64,000 nucleotides of DNA, taken from the NCBI GenBank assembly GCA_914767885.1, contig CAJZBQ010000036.1, forward strand, positions 62,001-126,000. The letters are read 5' to 3'. Positions 46,101 through 55,527 of this stretch are shown here, piece by piece. A model generated the notes under the pieces. The model did no database searches. It saw only the letters and a list, made by a program, of their open reading frames with translations, and was not told where the DNA came from. Origin of the DNA: Blepharisma stoltei. Lineage: Eukaryota; Ciliophora; Heterotrichea; Heterotrichida; Blepharismidae. How positions within the stretch are numbered: the stretch's first letter is position 1; every line of letters begins with the position of its first letter. The position numbers were made by a program, and so were the translations under genes.

Positions 46101-46142
46101 ATTTTGCCAACAAATGATTATGAGTTCTCGAATAGAAAGTAG
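31109..46142 (+). CDS. Giant surface protein: LamG-like/furin-like repeats, REJ, GPS-like, multi-TM
   Basis: Removing twelve inserts (listed separately) leaves 11,409 bases, exactly 3,803 codons. Signal peptide MRLSTTILLITLASG. Six modules follow, each a lectin-like beta-sandwich of LamG type (for example GVFNTGTDKNTFAPFNAPEA, DPIPMIKRGLYFDNGAYL, LVIGKGGSNFYFKGFIYDFN) followed by a Cys-rich furin-like cluster (SSCTMGCVRSASCNLCADQL). From about 38812 the protein changes to a receptor-for-egg-jelly type region (LTLDGSRSTGMGNLTFLW; ITSELV-free, Ser/Thr/Asn-rich), then a GPS-like Cys motif (FKSGGVATCTCEIAGLIMI), a first TM (VFVIFGSLLFVLYFSW), a cytosolic part, and a final cluster of hydrophobic helices (45580-46050). 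The architecture recalls polycystin-1/REJ receptors. One in-frame TAA remains at 35700-35702. TAG stop at 46140-46142. Cell-surface recognition or adhesion is an inference. Confidence 0.82.
31657..31813 (-). mobile_element. Truncated TAACTCCCC MITE as IES 1 of the giant gene (155 bp)
   Basis: Ends TTCGCTCATGGAGGGAGGAGTTA, the family's right end; the hairpin end is lost. Removal joins LPTTFIY to SEDKILNVFYQIL in frame. Confidence 0.83.
32555..32652. other. Stop-free IES 2 of the giant gene (96 bp)
   Basis: Length is a multiple of three and no stop occurs, but it adds a hydrophobic stretch (ISLRLYINSILVLYYNFI) absent from the other five modules. TA-to-TA removal gives DNSKSSPYIVIEESFETETF, matching the module consensus (CLVINAEFETDF). 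Confidence 0.65.
32910..33118. other. IES 3 of the giant gene (207 bp)
   Basis: Removal joins GGDFLEKLNRV to TYNLHAAITLETNLG, giving a complete lectin-like domain as in the other modules. A choice between two neighbouring TAs on the right alters the joint by two residues. Confidence 0.72.
33338..33565 (-). mobile_element. Degenerate TAACTCCCC MITE as IES 4 of the giant gene (226 bp)
   Basis: TATCCCCCTTC at the left, a decayed hairpin (AAGATGTCTTGCTCACTCTT), the AATTGGAAAAATTTAATTTA block, and AAGTGGGAAGCTA at the right. Removal joins DLPQNYL to VLGRSSNSNFTGFIYSF in frame. Confidence 0.83.
33950..34471. mobile_element. GC-rich insert as IES 5 of the giant gene (520 bp)
   Basis: TATTGCG is repeated at both ends. 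Removal restores CDNNYCEECAMREETYFNC, matching CDNGYCKACDKREATYFDC of the next module. The centre is GC-rich and shares phrases such as CCCTTTCCAACTTC with the insert at 52698-53249. Confidence 0.8.
35700..35702 (+). other. In-frame TAA inside the giant gene
   Basis: FNYW-TAA-NPEECDPVPIKGRG; the parallel position in module 3 is FHFWNSPEACDPIP. Over 2 kb of open frame continues in the same phase after it, so the stop is either very recent, an error, or tolerated. Confidence 0.85.
38689..38811. other. IES 6 of the giant gene (121 bp)
   Basis: CTAGTAAAATTA on the left, ATGGTAGCTAAGG on the right. Removal joins FFGINCLV to AKGVNSNECSFSPFNEN in frame. AT-rich and without repeats. Confidence 0.78.
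39506..39911. other. IES 7 of the giant gene (404 bp)
   Basis: Removal joins NQKFYNITL to ESCESAKDHNYFEVTLNVT in frame. Two TA pairs with the same 5-base spacing make the end ambiguous by one residue. A short stretch near 39806-39840 (AGAATTAGCTTGAAATCG) resembles the MITE core. Confidence 0.7.
41664..41936 (-). mobile_element. IES 8 of the giant gene (271 bp), containing MITE core
   Basis: The first 90 bases carry the MITE core (AGAATTAGCCGGAGATTCCA). Removal joins EFTVNFLSHA to YSEASLKYLIPVNPNEEP in frame. Another TA some 20 bases further right would also keep the frame, so the right end is less certain. Confidence 0.62.
42178..42639. other. IES 9 of the giant gene (about 460 bp), GC-rich
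   Basis: Left GACTTAAAATAG, right CACCATATATTTG. Removal joins NYCTKDLK to YLLSVLTLNPFKS with the correct phase change. The insert is GC-rich like the retroposon-type blocks, but no long direct repeat was found; ends are the least certain of the twelve. Confidence 0.55.
43270..43479 (-). mobile_element. TAACTCCCC MITE as IES 10 of the giant gene (208 bp)
   Basis: Starts TAACTCCCCTC with the hairpin AGTGAAC...GTTTGCTCAC and ends GATGGGGATTTA. Removal joins LSINETIA to KEPMFFWKSLLRWQILWKG in frame. Confidence 0.77.
43969..44345. mobile_element. GC-rich insert as IES 11 of the giant gene, 12-bp direct repeats
   Basis: AGAAGCAAATTA stands at 43969-43980 and 44334-44345. Removing 365 bp gives SKIKQKQIRNLLRFSYMPVI in frame. 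The repeat ends in TA, so both target duplication and IES excision are possible readings. Confidence 0.8.
44523..45116. mobile_element. GC-rich insert as IES 12 of the giant gene (592 bp)
   Basis: TAAAATGTG is repeated at both ends. Removal joins DDAKLKC to ESKETLIKSIKKLEG in frame. The centre contains phrases (GGCCTTTCCAATGGGCAG) resembling the other GC-rich inserts. Confidence 0.8.
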
Positions 46143-46874
46143 AATTTAGATATTATCATTAAATACACTTATTAAATTTATTGATTGATTTATTTATTAT
46201 ATAAATTTTATATCTGCGAAGACAGATTCCAACTATCACTGATACATCAGCTAAATTTTGCAGTAAAAATTGTTTTTTGATGCAACTCCCATTAGCGTAC
46301 AACTGATCTGATATAGGCTAAGAAAATCAATGAGACTATCGTTCAACAATATCGAGCTCAAACTCCCCAGGTCTCCATGCATCTTGATTCACCTACCCCT
46401 AATCTAATCTTTTATGGCGCAAAGTTCCAATATAGGCAAATAAAGACTGCATTAATCTATTGATATATAGACAACTGGATAAGAAATATTTGATGATAGC
46501 ATATATTACGTTAAATTTATAAAGAGACTGAGCCCCATTTAATAATGGAATTTATTGATAACCTTATGGATTTTTTATAACTCCACCTTTCTGTAAATTT
46601 CCTCATTTGGAAAAATTTTATAATTAATAAGGAAGATTTTGCGGGTATACTTTAAATAATATCAAATAAATACTAAAAAATCAAATTTTGTTTTGGGTAT
46701 CTAAGGTGATGGTCATCAACATCTTAATAGTCTAATTCATATACAAGATATCTTTAAGGTTATAGATTTGCAAGAAAAATTAAACAATAATAGATGATAT
46801 CGTAAAGATTCCATGTTAAGAGTTTTGATAGTGACAAAAATTATAAATAATTATTTTTTAAATATGCATTTATC
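46143..46874. other. Intergenic, nothing recognised
   Basis: AT-rich spacer between the 3' end of the giant gene and the next minus-strand ORF, with stops in all frames. Confidence 0.5.
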
Positions 46875-47229
46875 TTATTGTCTAAGAGTTCGTGCAATCC
46901 CCCGACCTTTTACTCGCAAGAATTGTTGAGTATATCACCAGACTCTTAAATCATAATCTTTTTCGATTTTAACTAATGTGTAAAACTCATCCTCAAGCCA
47001 AGGGTGCTTATAATAAAGTTTTCCTGAAAGCTCAATTAACTCTCATGAATCTTCAAATTTCTGCATTAGACAGCTCTTTTGTGTTCATGGCTTTAAGCAT
47101 CTTAATCCTTGCCATAACTGTTTCATGATGCTCTTGATTTATTTTGCTTTGTCTTTCTTTTTCTTTGTCCTCTTCTTCTTTCTGGGCTTTTGTGATTCAT
47201 AACCTCTCGAAAATTCCTTTGGCTTTCAT
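46875..47229 (-). pseudogene. Hypothetical charged helical protein, frame broken once
   Basis: From ATG at 47229 the minus strand reads MKAKGIFERLWITKAQKEEE and on to AMNTKELSNAE, then the phase changes and continues KFEDSWELIELSGKLYYKHP, ending RGIARTLRQ with TAA at 46877-46875. TGA is Trp throughout. The length is one base over a multiple of three; a 16-nt intron would fix this but none with GT...AG ends was found. Family unknown; rich in Lys, Glu and aromatic residues. Confidence 0.4.
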
Positions 47230-48152
47230 ATTTATTATAAATTGAGTGTACTTGCAAAAATGAAAAAAATAATTGAGTTGTAGTTACTAACTCCTTTTCT
47301 CATAAATAAGCAAAACTATTGAAAAATCCTAAAGCATTAACACAATTTTTTCGATAAAAAATTTAATGAAAATTAAAACTTTTTAATTGACATTTTAAAT
47401 AAAAATTTATTATTTTAAATTTATTGATAATAGGGGAAAAAAATATTTTGGGGGCTTAGGAGATTAAATGCTTTTATATTAAATAATTTAATTAGACTGC
47501 TTAGCACGCATTGTATAATTCTTGATATATATTTCTTTTTAAAAATACAATAAAATTAGCTGAATACTATGTATAAGATTATTACTTATATATAAACATT
47601 TTTATAAAAATTTGCTCAATCAAAGAGGGTGGCTTTTTCAATTTATATTTTTCTAGCTCATGGAGTTAGATAATTCTCGTTACACTTTGCAAGATTCTAA
47701 AATTTATTTAATACAAATATAATCAGAATTTTCAATTAATTAAATAAATCAATCCTTTCTTTATTAAGTCTCTTAATCTCAAACTTTTAATATGCTAATA
47801 GTCTTAAAAATTTATTAGAAGAAATCTTATCGTCATTAAATACATTTTTTCAATGTGTGGCATTTTTAAACTAGGAAAAAATAGCGATCTGATAGCTTGC
47901 AACAACAAAAAAGCAGGTGCAGGTCAAATGACTTTGCCTTTTTGATAGTGCCCATTTCACCGAAGTACTTTTGGTCGAAAATTTTCAAATAGTGTAGCCA
48001 TTTGGCCGAAATATGATGGTTTTTTCGATCAAATGTCTCACTATCAAAAATGATTCGAACAAAGTTTCCCCTATGAGATGCCGCACTATCAAATTTCCGC
48101 AGTCATTTGACATGGAGCCTGCAACAACATCTCTTCGATATCGTTGGATTGC
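47230..48152. other. Repeat debris: MITE fragments in both orientations
   Basis: From 47288, TAACTCCTTTTCTCATAAAT with GCAAAACTATTGAAAAATCC is the start of a plus-oriented MITE; at about 47600-47667 GAGGGTGGCTTTTTC...CATGGAGTTA is the end of a minus-oriented one. The part 47870-48150 is less AT-rich and contains repeated ACTATCAAA phrases of unknown origin. Confidence 0.45.
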
Positions 48153-48545
48153 TAACACCCCCTCCGTGAGTGAAAAAAATCATTAAAAAAATCGCTATTT
48201 TTTGCCAAAAAACCACCCTCCATGAGTGAACAAAAAATAGATATACAAGTTTCCCGATGATGGCACATTGAGCTCCATCATCGGGAATTTCCTATATATA
48301 AGTGATAGTTACTATAATGAAATCTAGTGTGATTTTGTTTAATTTTAAACAAATTGCTTTTTAAAACATAAATTTTATAAATTAAATTAATATTTGCTTT
48401 CCAATTTTTGCGAATTAGGATTTTTTTTAAATTTCTAAAAAAAATATTTTCTATAAAATTTATATATAAATTTTTTAAAACAAAAATTAACTCCCCTCCG
48501 TGAGTGAACAGAATTTTTATGTTCGCTCACAGAGGGGGGAGAATA
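48153..48545 (+). mobile_element. TAACTCCCC MITE (393 bp) carrying a small palindrome
   Basis: TAACACCCCCTCCGTG at the left, hairpin and GGGGGGAGAATA at the right. Compared with the copy at 48857 it has an extra piece at about 48240-48290 with TTCCCGATGATGG and CCATCATCGGGAA as 13-bp arms. Confidence 0.85.
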
Positions 48546-48588
48546 ATGATTGCAAATATTACCTTGCATTTAATTTTAAACTCAATTC

Positions 48589-49295
48589 TAAGGATCCCCC
48601 CCCTCATTTGTCCATTTTTCTAGTTTTTTTTATAGGAAAAAAAAATTTTTTTAGGACCTCATTTGTCCAATTTTCTAGTCACAATTTTGATAGAAAAAAA
48701 AATTTTCAGGACCTCAATTGTCTCATTTTCTAGTTTTTTTACAGTAAAACACTAAAATTTAGGACACTCGAAAAATCCAAAAATGACTAGAAAATGGGAC
48801 AAATCGTTTTTGACTAGATTTGGGACAAATGAGGTCCTGAAAAATTTTTTTTTCTTACTCCCCCCCCCCTCCGTGAGTGAACAAAACCATTAAAAAAATC
48901 GCTATTTTTTGACCAAAAACCCACCCTCCGTGAGTGAACAAAAATTTTTTAATAGAAAAATTTTTTGATGGAAAAAATTTTTGATATATAAATGATAATT
49001 AGTATAATGAAATCTAGAGCTAGTTCTATTTAATTTTGAACGAATTGCTTTTTAAAACATAAATTTTATAAATTAAATTAATATTTGCTTTCCAATTTTT
49101 ACGAATTAGGATTTTTTTAAATTTCGAAAAAAATATATTTTTATAAAAATTTATATATAAATTTTTTTAAAAAAAAAAAAAAAAATTAAACCCCCCTCCG
49201 TGAGTGAACAAAATTATTTTGTTCACTCACGGAGGGGGGGGAGGGAGTTAGAAAAAAAAAAACTAGAAAATTGGATAAATGAGGGGGGATCCTTA
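48589..49295. mobile_element. Second MITE type (TAAGGATCCCCCC ends), hosting a nested MITE
   Basis: Perfect ends TAAGGATCCCCCC and GGGGGGATCCTTA. Inside the left end a motif (CTCATTTGTCCATTTTCTAG and variants) is repeated three times, with inverted copies further right. The motif is nearly the same as the TTTGTCGCATTTTCTAG repeat in the Tc1/mariner element at 10545, pointing to a deletion derivative of a related transposon. Confidence 0.83.
48857..49250 (+). mobile_element. TAACTCCCC MITE (394 bp) nested inside the second MITE
   Basis: Starts TACTCCCCC, ends GGGAGTTA, with the complete hairpin CTCCGTGAGTGAACAAAATT / AATTTTGTTCACTCACGGAG type end. It sits at a TA within the right part of the element at 48589-49295 and is therefore younger than it. 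Confidence 0.9.
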
Positions 49296-49329
49296 TCAGT
49301 AAAGAAATATCAGGACATGGGAAGCTTGA

Positions 49330-50921
49330 TAATTAGTCAAGATGGCTTGTGATACCACCCCAATTGAAGGACATACCTATATGCCTGTTTGCCAAGAACA
49401 GTTTCTCCATCTTGAACTCTGATTGATTTGTTAAGTAATCCATAAAATATTCCATTGTTTTCTAAACTTTTCAATTTCTCTCTCATGCTTTTTTTTTTAC
49501 ATTCTCTACAACACTTAAAAAACTCTGTTCATTAGTCTCAAAAAACAAGATTTCTGGTCTAAAGCCAGTTGTTTGTGCACTTTTTGCTCGTTATAATAAG
49601 TCATAAAGTAATCAATTGCTAGATCCAGGTTAAAATATTGATCCATTGGCAAACTATATTTTATAAAAGATTTTCTCAAGCTTGTCCGAATAGTTTTATT
49701 GGCTCTTTCAACGCAACCTTGGCTTTGAGGATGATATGGCCTACCATGGATTAATTGAATGTTGCTTGCTTTATCAAGTTTTCAAATTCACCCTTAAACT
49801 CTGTTCCATTATCTGTTTAAATGATTTGCGGGGTTTTTTGCATGTCGTGATATATTTTTCTAGTTGTTGTGCTGTTGTAACTGCCTTTTTATTTGCTATT
49901 TTATAGAGTTTTATATACTTTGAAAACTGGTCAATAAAGCTTATTAAGTATTTGCTTTCAGTAGGTACAACTAGGGATTCTACAATTTGTTTTGGGATTT
50001 TTCATAGATCAACCTGAACTCTTTCAAGTGACATTGTTGAGATTATTAACTCTGGTGGTGTACTAAATACCTTGGCATGGGTAATCGAGCAACGGGATAT
50101 GATGAGATTACTATTTTCGTGCCATTTCAAATAGATTCTCAATAAAATCCATTTTCTTCAATAAGCTTGGCAGTTTCTTCAACAGCCAAGTGCTGATTTA
50201 AGTAGTTATGAAAAATTTTTATAATATTATTCAGTTCTTCTTCGTATGGGATTCTCTTTAGGCTATTTTTCAAATTATAAAAGAGGGACGATTGACTTAA
50301 TTCACACACATTTGTTGGAATGTATTTATAGTTTTTATTAATTGATCTTTTTCATTCAAAGATCTTTCTCTTTTGGTTAGGAATATTTGGATCAGCCAAT
50401 CGTTCTGGAATATAATGAGTATTGTTAAAGTATTTTAAGACTTCAGCGTATCTATTATCTGACATAGGCTTGCTTGTTTTTGGGTATTTAGGCATTTTTT
50501 CGATATTCAACTCTTGAGATAAGTTTTGGCTTATACTCCTATTTAAATCATTAGACAGAAGTACTTCTACTGCTTGGCTCTGATTTTGTGAATTTTGATC
50601 TTCCGACAACTTCTGAATGTTATTCAAGTGCAATTTGTCATTCTTTTCTTCACTGTCATCTTTCTTTATAATTGAACCTTCGATATTTATTGGTTGATTT
50701 ATATCAGCTTTCCAGGATATTAGCTCAGCAAACAACTTTTCATTTAAATCAGTATTTTCATTTAAGAATGGCGCCTTTTTCAAAGGAAAGAAAGCCATAC
50801 TTTCTTTATTGCATAGCGATAATATGTGATTGCTCTTTGAGTTTGGAGCTTGCTCAGACTTGCCATTAGCCAATTTAACTTTTTTTGTAAGCCTGATAGC
50901 CGGATCGATTTTCTTCTTCAT
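49330..50921 (-). pseudogene. Retroviral-type (rve) integrase of a mobile element, decayed
   Basis: From ATG at 50921: MKKKIDPAIRLTKKVKLANG, then a long N-terminal part, HNYLNQHLAVEETAKLIEEN (remains of the HHCC zinc region), RVQVDLW (first catalytic Asp), FIDQFSKYIKLYKIANKKA, TDNGTEFKGEFENL (second Asp), HGRPYHPQSQGCVERANKT (catalytic Glu) and YYNEQKVHK. At least three frame changes and several stops separate these blocks. The set is shared by Ty3/gypsy integrases and cut-and-paste elements that use the same enzyme; no reverse transcriptase or LTR is visible next to it, which favours the DNA-transposon type. Confidence 0.8.
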
Positions 50922-50997
50922 CTATTTTTTTAATTTTTATTATAGTTAAACTTAATCTCTTTAAACTTTTGGATTCATGAAAAATAATCTTTATCTT

Positions 50998-51330
50998 CGT
51001 GTGTATATAGTATGCCTATAATGATCTATAGTGCTCCATAGGGTGCCATAAGTGTGCCTATAGTGGGCCAGAGTGTGTCTATAGTGGGTCATGGTGTGTA
51101 TATAGTGGGCAAGAGTGTGTCTATAGTAGTCATGGTGTGCCTATAACGAGTTTATAGTGGGTTTATAGTGGGTCATGGTATGCCTAATGTGTTTATAGTG
51201 TGTCTATAGTGTGCTTATATGTCGATGATGTGCCTATAGTGTGCCTACAGTGTGCTTATGATGCGTCTGTAATTTTTAATATTTGGTGGGTATAGTGTGC
51301 CCATGGTGTGCTTATGCTGTGCCTATGGTT
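50998..51330. repeat. Degenerate minisatellite, unit about 11 bp (GTGTGCCTATA)
   Basis: The string recurs some 25 times with variants (GTGTGTCTATA, GTGGGTCATG, GTGTGCTTATG). It lies directly upstream of the integrase gene and next to a dispersed repeat. Confidence 0.85.
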
Positions 51331-51354
51331 GATCGAACGAGGTAAGGTCAGCCG

Positions 51355-51690
51355 AGCCGTCAGCCTATTCATGTCCCCAAGCCTCGTAGGACCCCTCTCT
51401 ACATCAGCCTCTGTGCAGAGCATCTTTCTTCATGCTGAGTCTCTCAAAGAGCACAAAACCCCTTTCACTGAGCTCAGATGTAGACAGTAGTCCTACCCCT
51501 AACTGCTTTTTTTTCTCTTCTGGCATAAATTATTTACAGTGTAGATGAAGAAAAATATCATAAATTTATAAAAATTATATAATTATTAATATAGCTATCT
51601 TCGAAGACAGGCCAAAAATAAACATATTGTAAATTAAGATTGATATAGCTCCTACTTATATATTATTACCCATAATTTTTAATTTTTAAA
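51355..51690. repeat. Dispersed repeat, first copy
   Basis: GTCAGCCTATTCATGTCCCC, CTACATCAGCCTCTGTGCAG, CATGCTGAGTCTCTCAAAGA and ACAAAACCCCTTTCACTGAG recur in the same order at 62595-62925, followed in both places by CATAAATTATT(T/C)ACAGTGTAG. No coding pattern found. Confidence 0.85.
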
Positions 51691-52414
51691 GTAAAAAATC
51701 TTAGTTTATGACTTTGAGAAGCTTAATCAGATTAATAAATAAAATTAGGATATTAAAGGACTAAGGACCCCAAAGGAGTAGGCAAAGAGGACGCTCCCCA
51801 ATTTCCTTCAACTTTATCCCAAACGAACTTGCCTGAAAGTTTAATAAGCTAAATCTAGATAAAGTGGACATATTGCTATATGCTGATGGCATTATGCCGA
51901 TAGCAAAAGATTAACAGATGTTAAACAATTCAAATTATAGATTAGAGGCTTTAGCATAAGAGTATAAAATTAATATAAATTTGAAATTGTGATATTTGGA
52001 GATGCGAACAGACTATTGTTAGATTAATGATAGAATGTTCAAGATATCTAAAGATTATAGGTATTTGGGTATGGAAAAGATTAGAAATTCTGATCACGTG
52101 GAAGAAAAGGCAAAAAAGATGAAAGCGGAATTTGACTCACTCTTGAGTAGATATAGTGCTTAATCTGCAGTTGAAGAAGAAGCTAGTAATCTTGAAGGCG
52201 TGTGTCAACTCTGCATGAAATATCGTCTGAAGTCTGAGAGGAAAGCAGAAATGGGAAACTTTATTAAATATCATCAGGATATCTCACACGAGCTGACTCT
52301 TTTTCTTTTACCTCAAGCCTGCCTCTTTATTCCATGACCCATCATTTCTTTTAGCTGCTTCTAGGTAAATTCGTCCACATTGTCATAATTTATTTATAGA
52401 AAGACAAAAATAAA
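51691..52414 (+). pseudogene. Decayed LINE reverse transcriptase fragment
   Basis: At about 51850-51990 a frame reads LNLDKVDILLYADGIMPIAK, the catalytic YADD box with the last Asp changed to Gly, followed by typical downstream spacing (QMLNNSNYRLEALA, EYKININLKL) and KISKDYRYLGMEK, all broken by stops. Near 52155-52210 the text (AGAAGCTAGTAATCTTGAAG, GGCGTGTGTC) recurs at about 55915. The last 150 bases are the conserved leader of TPR copy 2. Confidence 0.6.
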
Positions 52415-52684
52415 ATGTCAAGCATAACAAAAGCTTGCTGTTCTTGCTGCCTCTTAGACGCAATCTTTATATCTGATTGTGGCCAGTTTAAAGCATGCCC
52501 AAAGCATTATTTTTCTTATAAAACTCAAGGGTATAAGCTAAAACGAATAAAAATACCAATCAACGAAGAATCCAAAGAGATTTTATTCAATTTTATAGTC
52601 ACGTTAAAGAATGAATTTAATGCCCGAAAAGAATATTTAATTGAAGAAAGCATAAATAACGAGGATAATAAAAAATACAAGGAG

Positions 52685-53249
52685 AAACTAAAATGAGCTT
52701 ACTTACTTAATTAGGTGGTTAGAGTCTATTTTGTTAACTCGGTTGCCGAGGATCCCACCAGGAAATTCATCCGCTTTGCGGTAACGTCTACTCCGATCAC
52801 CGTAAAGCGGGTTGCCTGGTTGTCGCCTCCTCCTTGCTACAACGCGGTAGCTCCAGTTTGAGTGGGCAGACTATAGATTCCAGGAACCATGCTTCAGACT
52901 ACAGTGACAAGGTTGCCTGCACAGAAAATTCAAAAAATGGATTTCTAGCTGACTTTCGGCAAAAAGGAAAACTTGTCGGACAGGCCATAAACCTGGTTTA
53001 CTATGGAAAAATGCCCGATGGGCAATCCCTTTCCAACTTCCAAGCCTCCTCCCTTGAGGTAAAACCCAAGTTTGTAAATGGGCAAGGGCTAGGCTCCGTG
53101 CACCTAGAAGTTTGCTTACCTAGCATAGCTACCTATTTCTAGCATTTTAAAACCTTGCAGGATATAATTAAATATGTGCCGATTATTGCATGGCCTCTCA
53201 GCCATGCTCAAGCTGAGACGTTATATTTAATTACATAAACTAAAATGAG
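52685..53249. mobile_element. GC-rich insert with 13-bp direct repeats in TPR copy 2
   Basis: AAACTAAAATGAG occurs at 52685-52697 and 53237-53249. The insert (552 bp with one repeat) contains CCTCCTTGC...TTGAGTGGGCAG, shared with the centre of the element at 59401, and CCCTTTCCAACTTC, shared with the insert at 33950. Looks like a retroposon family. Confidence 0.72.
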
Positions 53250-53828
53250 GCTTTTCATGATTGCAGCATAATCGTCATGCATCTGTTGAGGAAACAATTT
53301 ATTTTAGCAAAAATTATTTTAAGTCCTTTTGAATATTTTTTAACTCAGCCAAAGGAAAAAGCACAGCAATACACAAAGCAGAATTGAAACCGGAATGATT
53401 TATTAGAATTTTGTCGATCATTTAAAGGACATGTGTTTGATTTCAATTATTTTAAATTTGAAAATCAAAAATTTATTCACGGCTGGACTTATAAGTCTAC
53501 TTACAATCAGCACGATCGCCTATCAGATTTCTTTGGTACAGTATTTTTGGATTTTATTAAAATATCTGAATATGAGATGGCATATGAATTATATCGAAAT
53601 CTCAAAAGTTATAAAGAATTTTATGATAGCTCTTCAATTCAAAAAATTGAGCGTACTATAGTTTTGTTTGGTAAAATCCTCAAAAACAAGACTAAAAATA
53701 AAAAAATAGATTCTCAGCTCAATAAACAATGAAAGCAATTGCCGAAAACATTATCAATCAAAAATCCTCCTGATAAATCAGCCAAAAATTTAGTTGAGAA
53801 TTCGTCTGAAAATTTAGCATTTTTTGCA

Positions 53829-53939
53829 TATGCTAATTTTTAATGAATAAAAAATTTTTTAGTAAAATATTTTATTTTTTAATATAAAAAAAGATAAGTC
53901 TGACAGGTGAAAAGATTTTTGCTCATTAGAATGAGGATA
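53829..53939. other. Short IES (109 bp) in TPR copy 2
   Basis: GCA-TATGC on the left, GGATATTTAGC on the right. Removal joins ENLAFFAY to LALNQLLFMMSIDTNVSDY in frame, parallel to ENINPLDFLVYLYPD... of copy 3. Confidence 0.75.
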
Positions 53940-55527
53940 TTTAGCTTTGAATCAATTGCTTTTTATGATGTCTATAGATACTAATGTTTCTGATTATTTC
54001 CTTCGAATTCTCATGTTTGTGCAAGAAAACTATTCTCAATATTATTCTAAACATGTTTCAAATAGAATTAACCAAGAGCTAGGATTGCTCTATTATGGCG
54101 ATAAAAACTATAGTGAAGCAATAGAATGTTTTAATAAATCGATTAAATATCATAAAAAGCGTCTCCAAAAAGACTCATGGCAGAATAAGGCGGGAATCTG
54201 AGATGACTCCTTAGAATATTTAATTGAAGCCTATCTTTGTTTGGCAAAAGCATATTGTGCCCTAAAAAATAATAAAGAGATTATAGAAATTCTAAAACTA
54301 GTTGAAATTGAATGCTCAAGAACTAAAGATAAATTTCTTCCACATGCAACAATTGGAGAGATTTATTATCTTCTGAATGATTTTGATCAAGCTTATAAAA
54401 AAATATGGAAATGCATTAAAATATCTAAAGAAAAAGAGTTTATAAATTCGTACGAATTATCAAATTTATTACTTTTATTAGCAGATATTCACGTCTGAAG
54501 AGGTGATTTTAAAAAAGCGCACCAATCTCTTTATATTGCTGAATCTTTCTTCAGCATTTTACCTATAGCAGATCCAAGCGAGCAAGAAATTTATAAAGCA
54601 TTTGGAGTATTCTATTTAAATAGACAGTGATATGATGATGCTCTAATATACTTTGAAAAAATAACAAATAGATGATCTAGTCATGAGCTGTTATTTGCTA
54701 AGTTTTCTATGGGAATTGCTTATTTTTGAAAGCTGGATTATCAAAAAGCATTGGAATTTTTAAATGAAGCAAAAGAAATGATGTCTGGTTTTACTGAAAG
54801 TTATAAAAATCAATTATTTATTGCTAATGCCTACATTGGAGAATTATGCCAGTTTGGAGGCGATTTAGAGAATGCAGATACATACTTTAAGGAAGCTTTT
54901 GAACTTATAGATCACTATGATATTTTTAAAAATGATATTTATTTGAAATCCTCAAGCTTTGCTTTTAGCTATTTTTATAAAAAATCTAGCTATGAAAAAT
55001 GTGAAACTATTTTGCATAGAATAAATAAAATATTAGAAAATAACGCCCATCTTAAGTTTAGAATGCCTTTATATTTTATCCAATTGGTGGAACTGTTTAT
55101 GGCTCGCAATCAAATGGAAAAAGCAGAAAAATCCTTGAGGGAAGCTGAAAATTTATTGAATGCAAACAAGATTTTATTTTCTGCTCAAAAAAACATAAAA
55201 ATCAATGACCTAGACTGTATCAGTGACTATATTGAGCTTGCCCAAGTTTATATTAGTTTATTCGATGCTTTTGATAAGGCAGAAAAAATTTTAAAATACT
55301 CTGAAGAGGTTGTCAACGCCAAGAGACTCAATGATCGATTTTCAAAACTATCTATATATTACTGGCTTGGGGATCTATATTTTAAACAGCAAAGATGGGA
55401 AGAATCAAGAAATTATAGTCAGTTATCATTAGATTTGCATAAAGAATTTAACCATAACTCAGACGCAGTGAGGGATCTTAATCAAAAATTAATTGCTATT
55501 GACGAAATATTGGAAATTTATGGGTAG

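Larger units (their letters stand above)
52415..55527 (+). pseudogene. Cys/His-knuckle plus TPR-like protein, copy 2 (one residual frameshift)
   Basis: Starts MSSITKACCSCCLLDAIFIS then DCGQFKACPKHY, the same Cys/His knuckle as copy 1. A GC-rich insert (52698-53249) and a 109-bp IES (53829-53937) interrupt it. After their removal the frame is off by one base just after the first insert (TGAGGCTTTTCATGATTGC against the copy 3 reading KALHDC), then runs unbroken to TAG at 55525-55527. Helical repeats include LGLLYYGDKNYSEAIECFNK, IGEIYYLLNDFDQAYKKIW and YWLGDLYFKQQRWEESRNYS. Highest similarity is to copy 1. Whether the one-base shift is real decides if the gene works. Confidence 0.72.
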
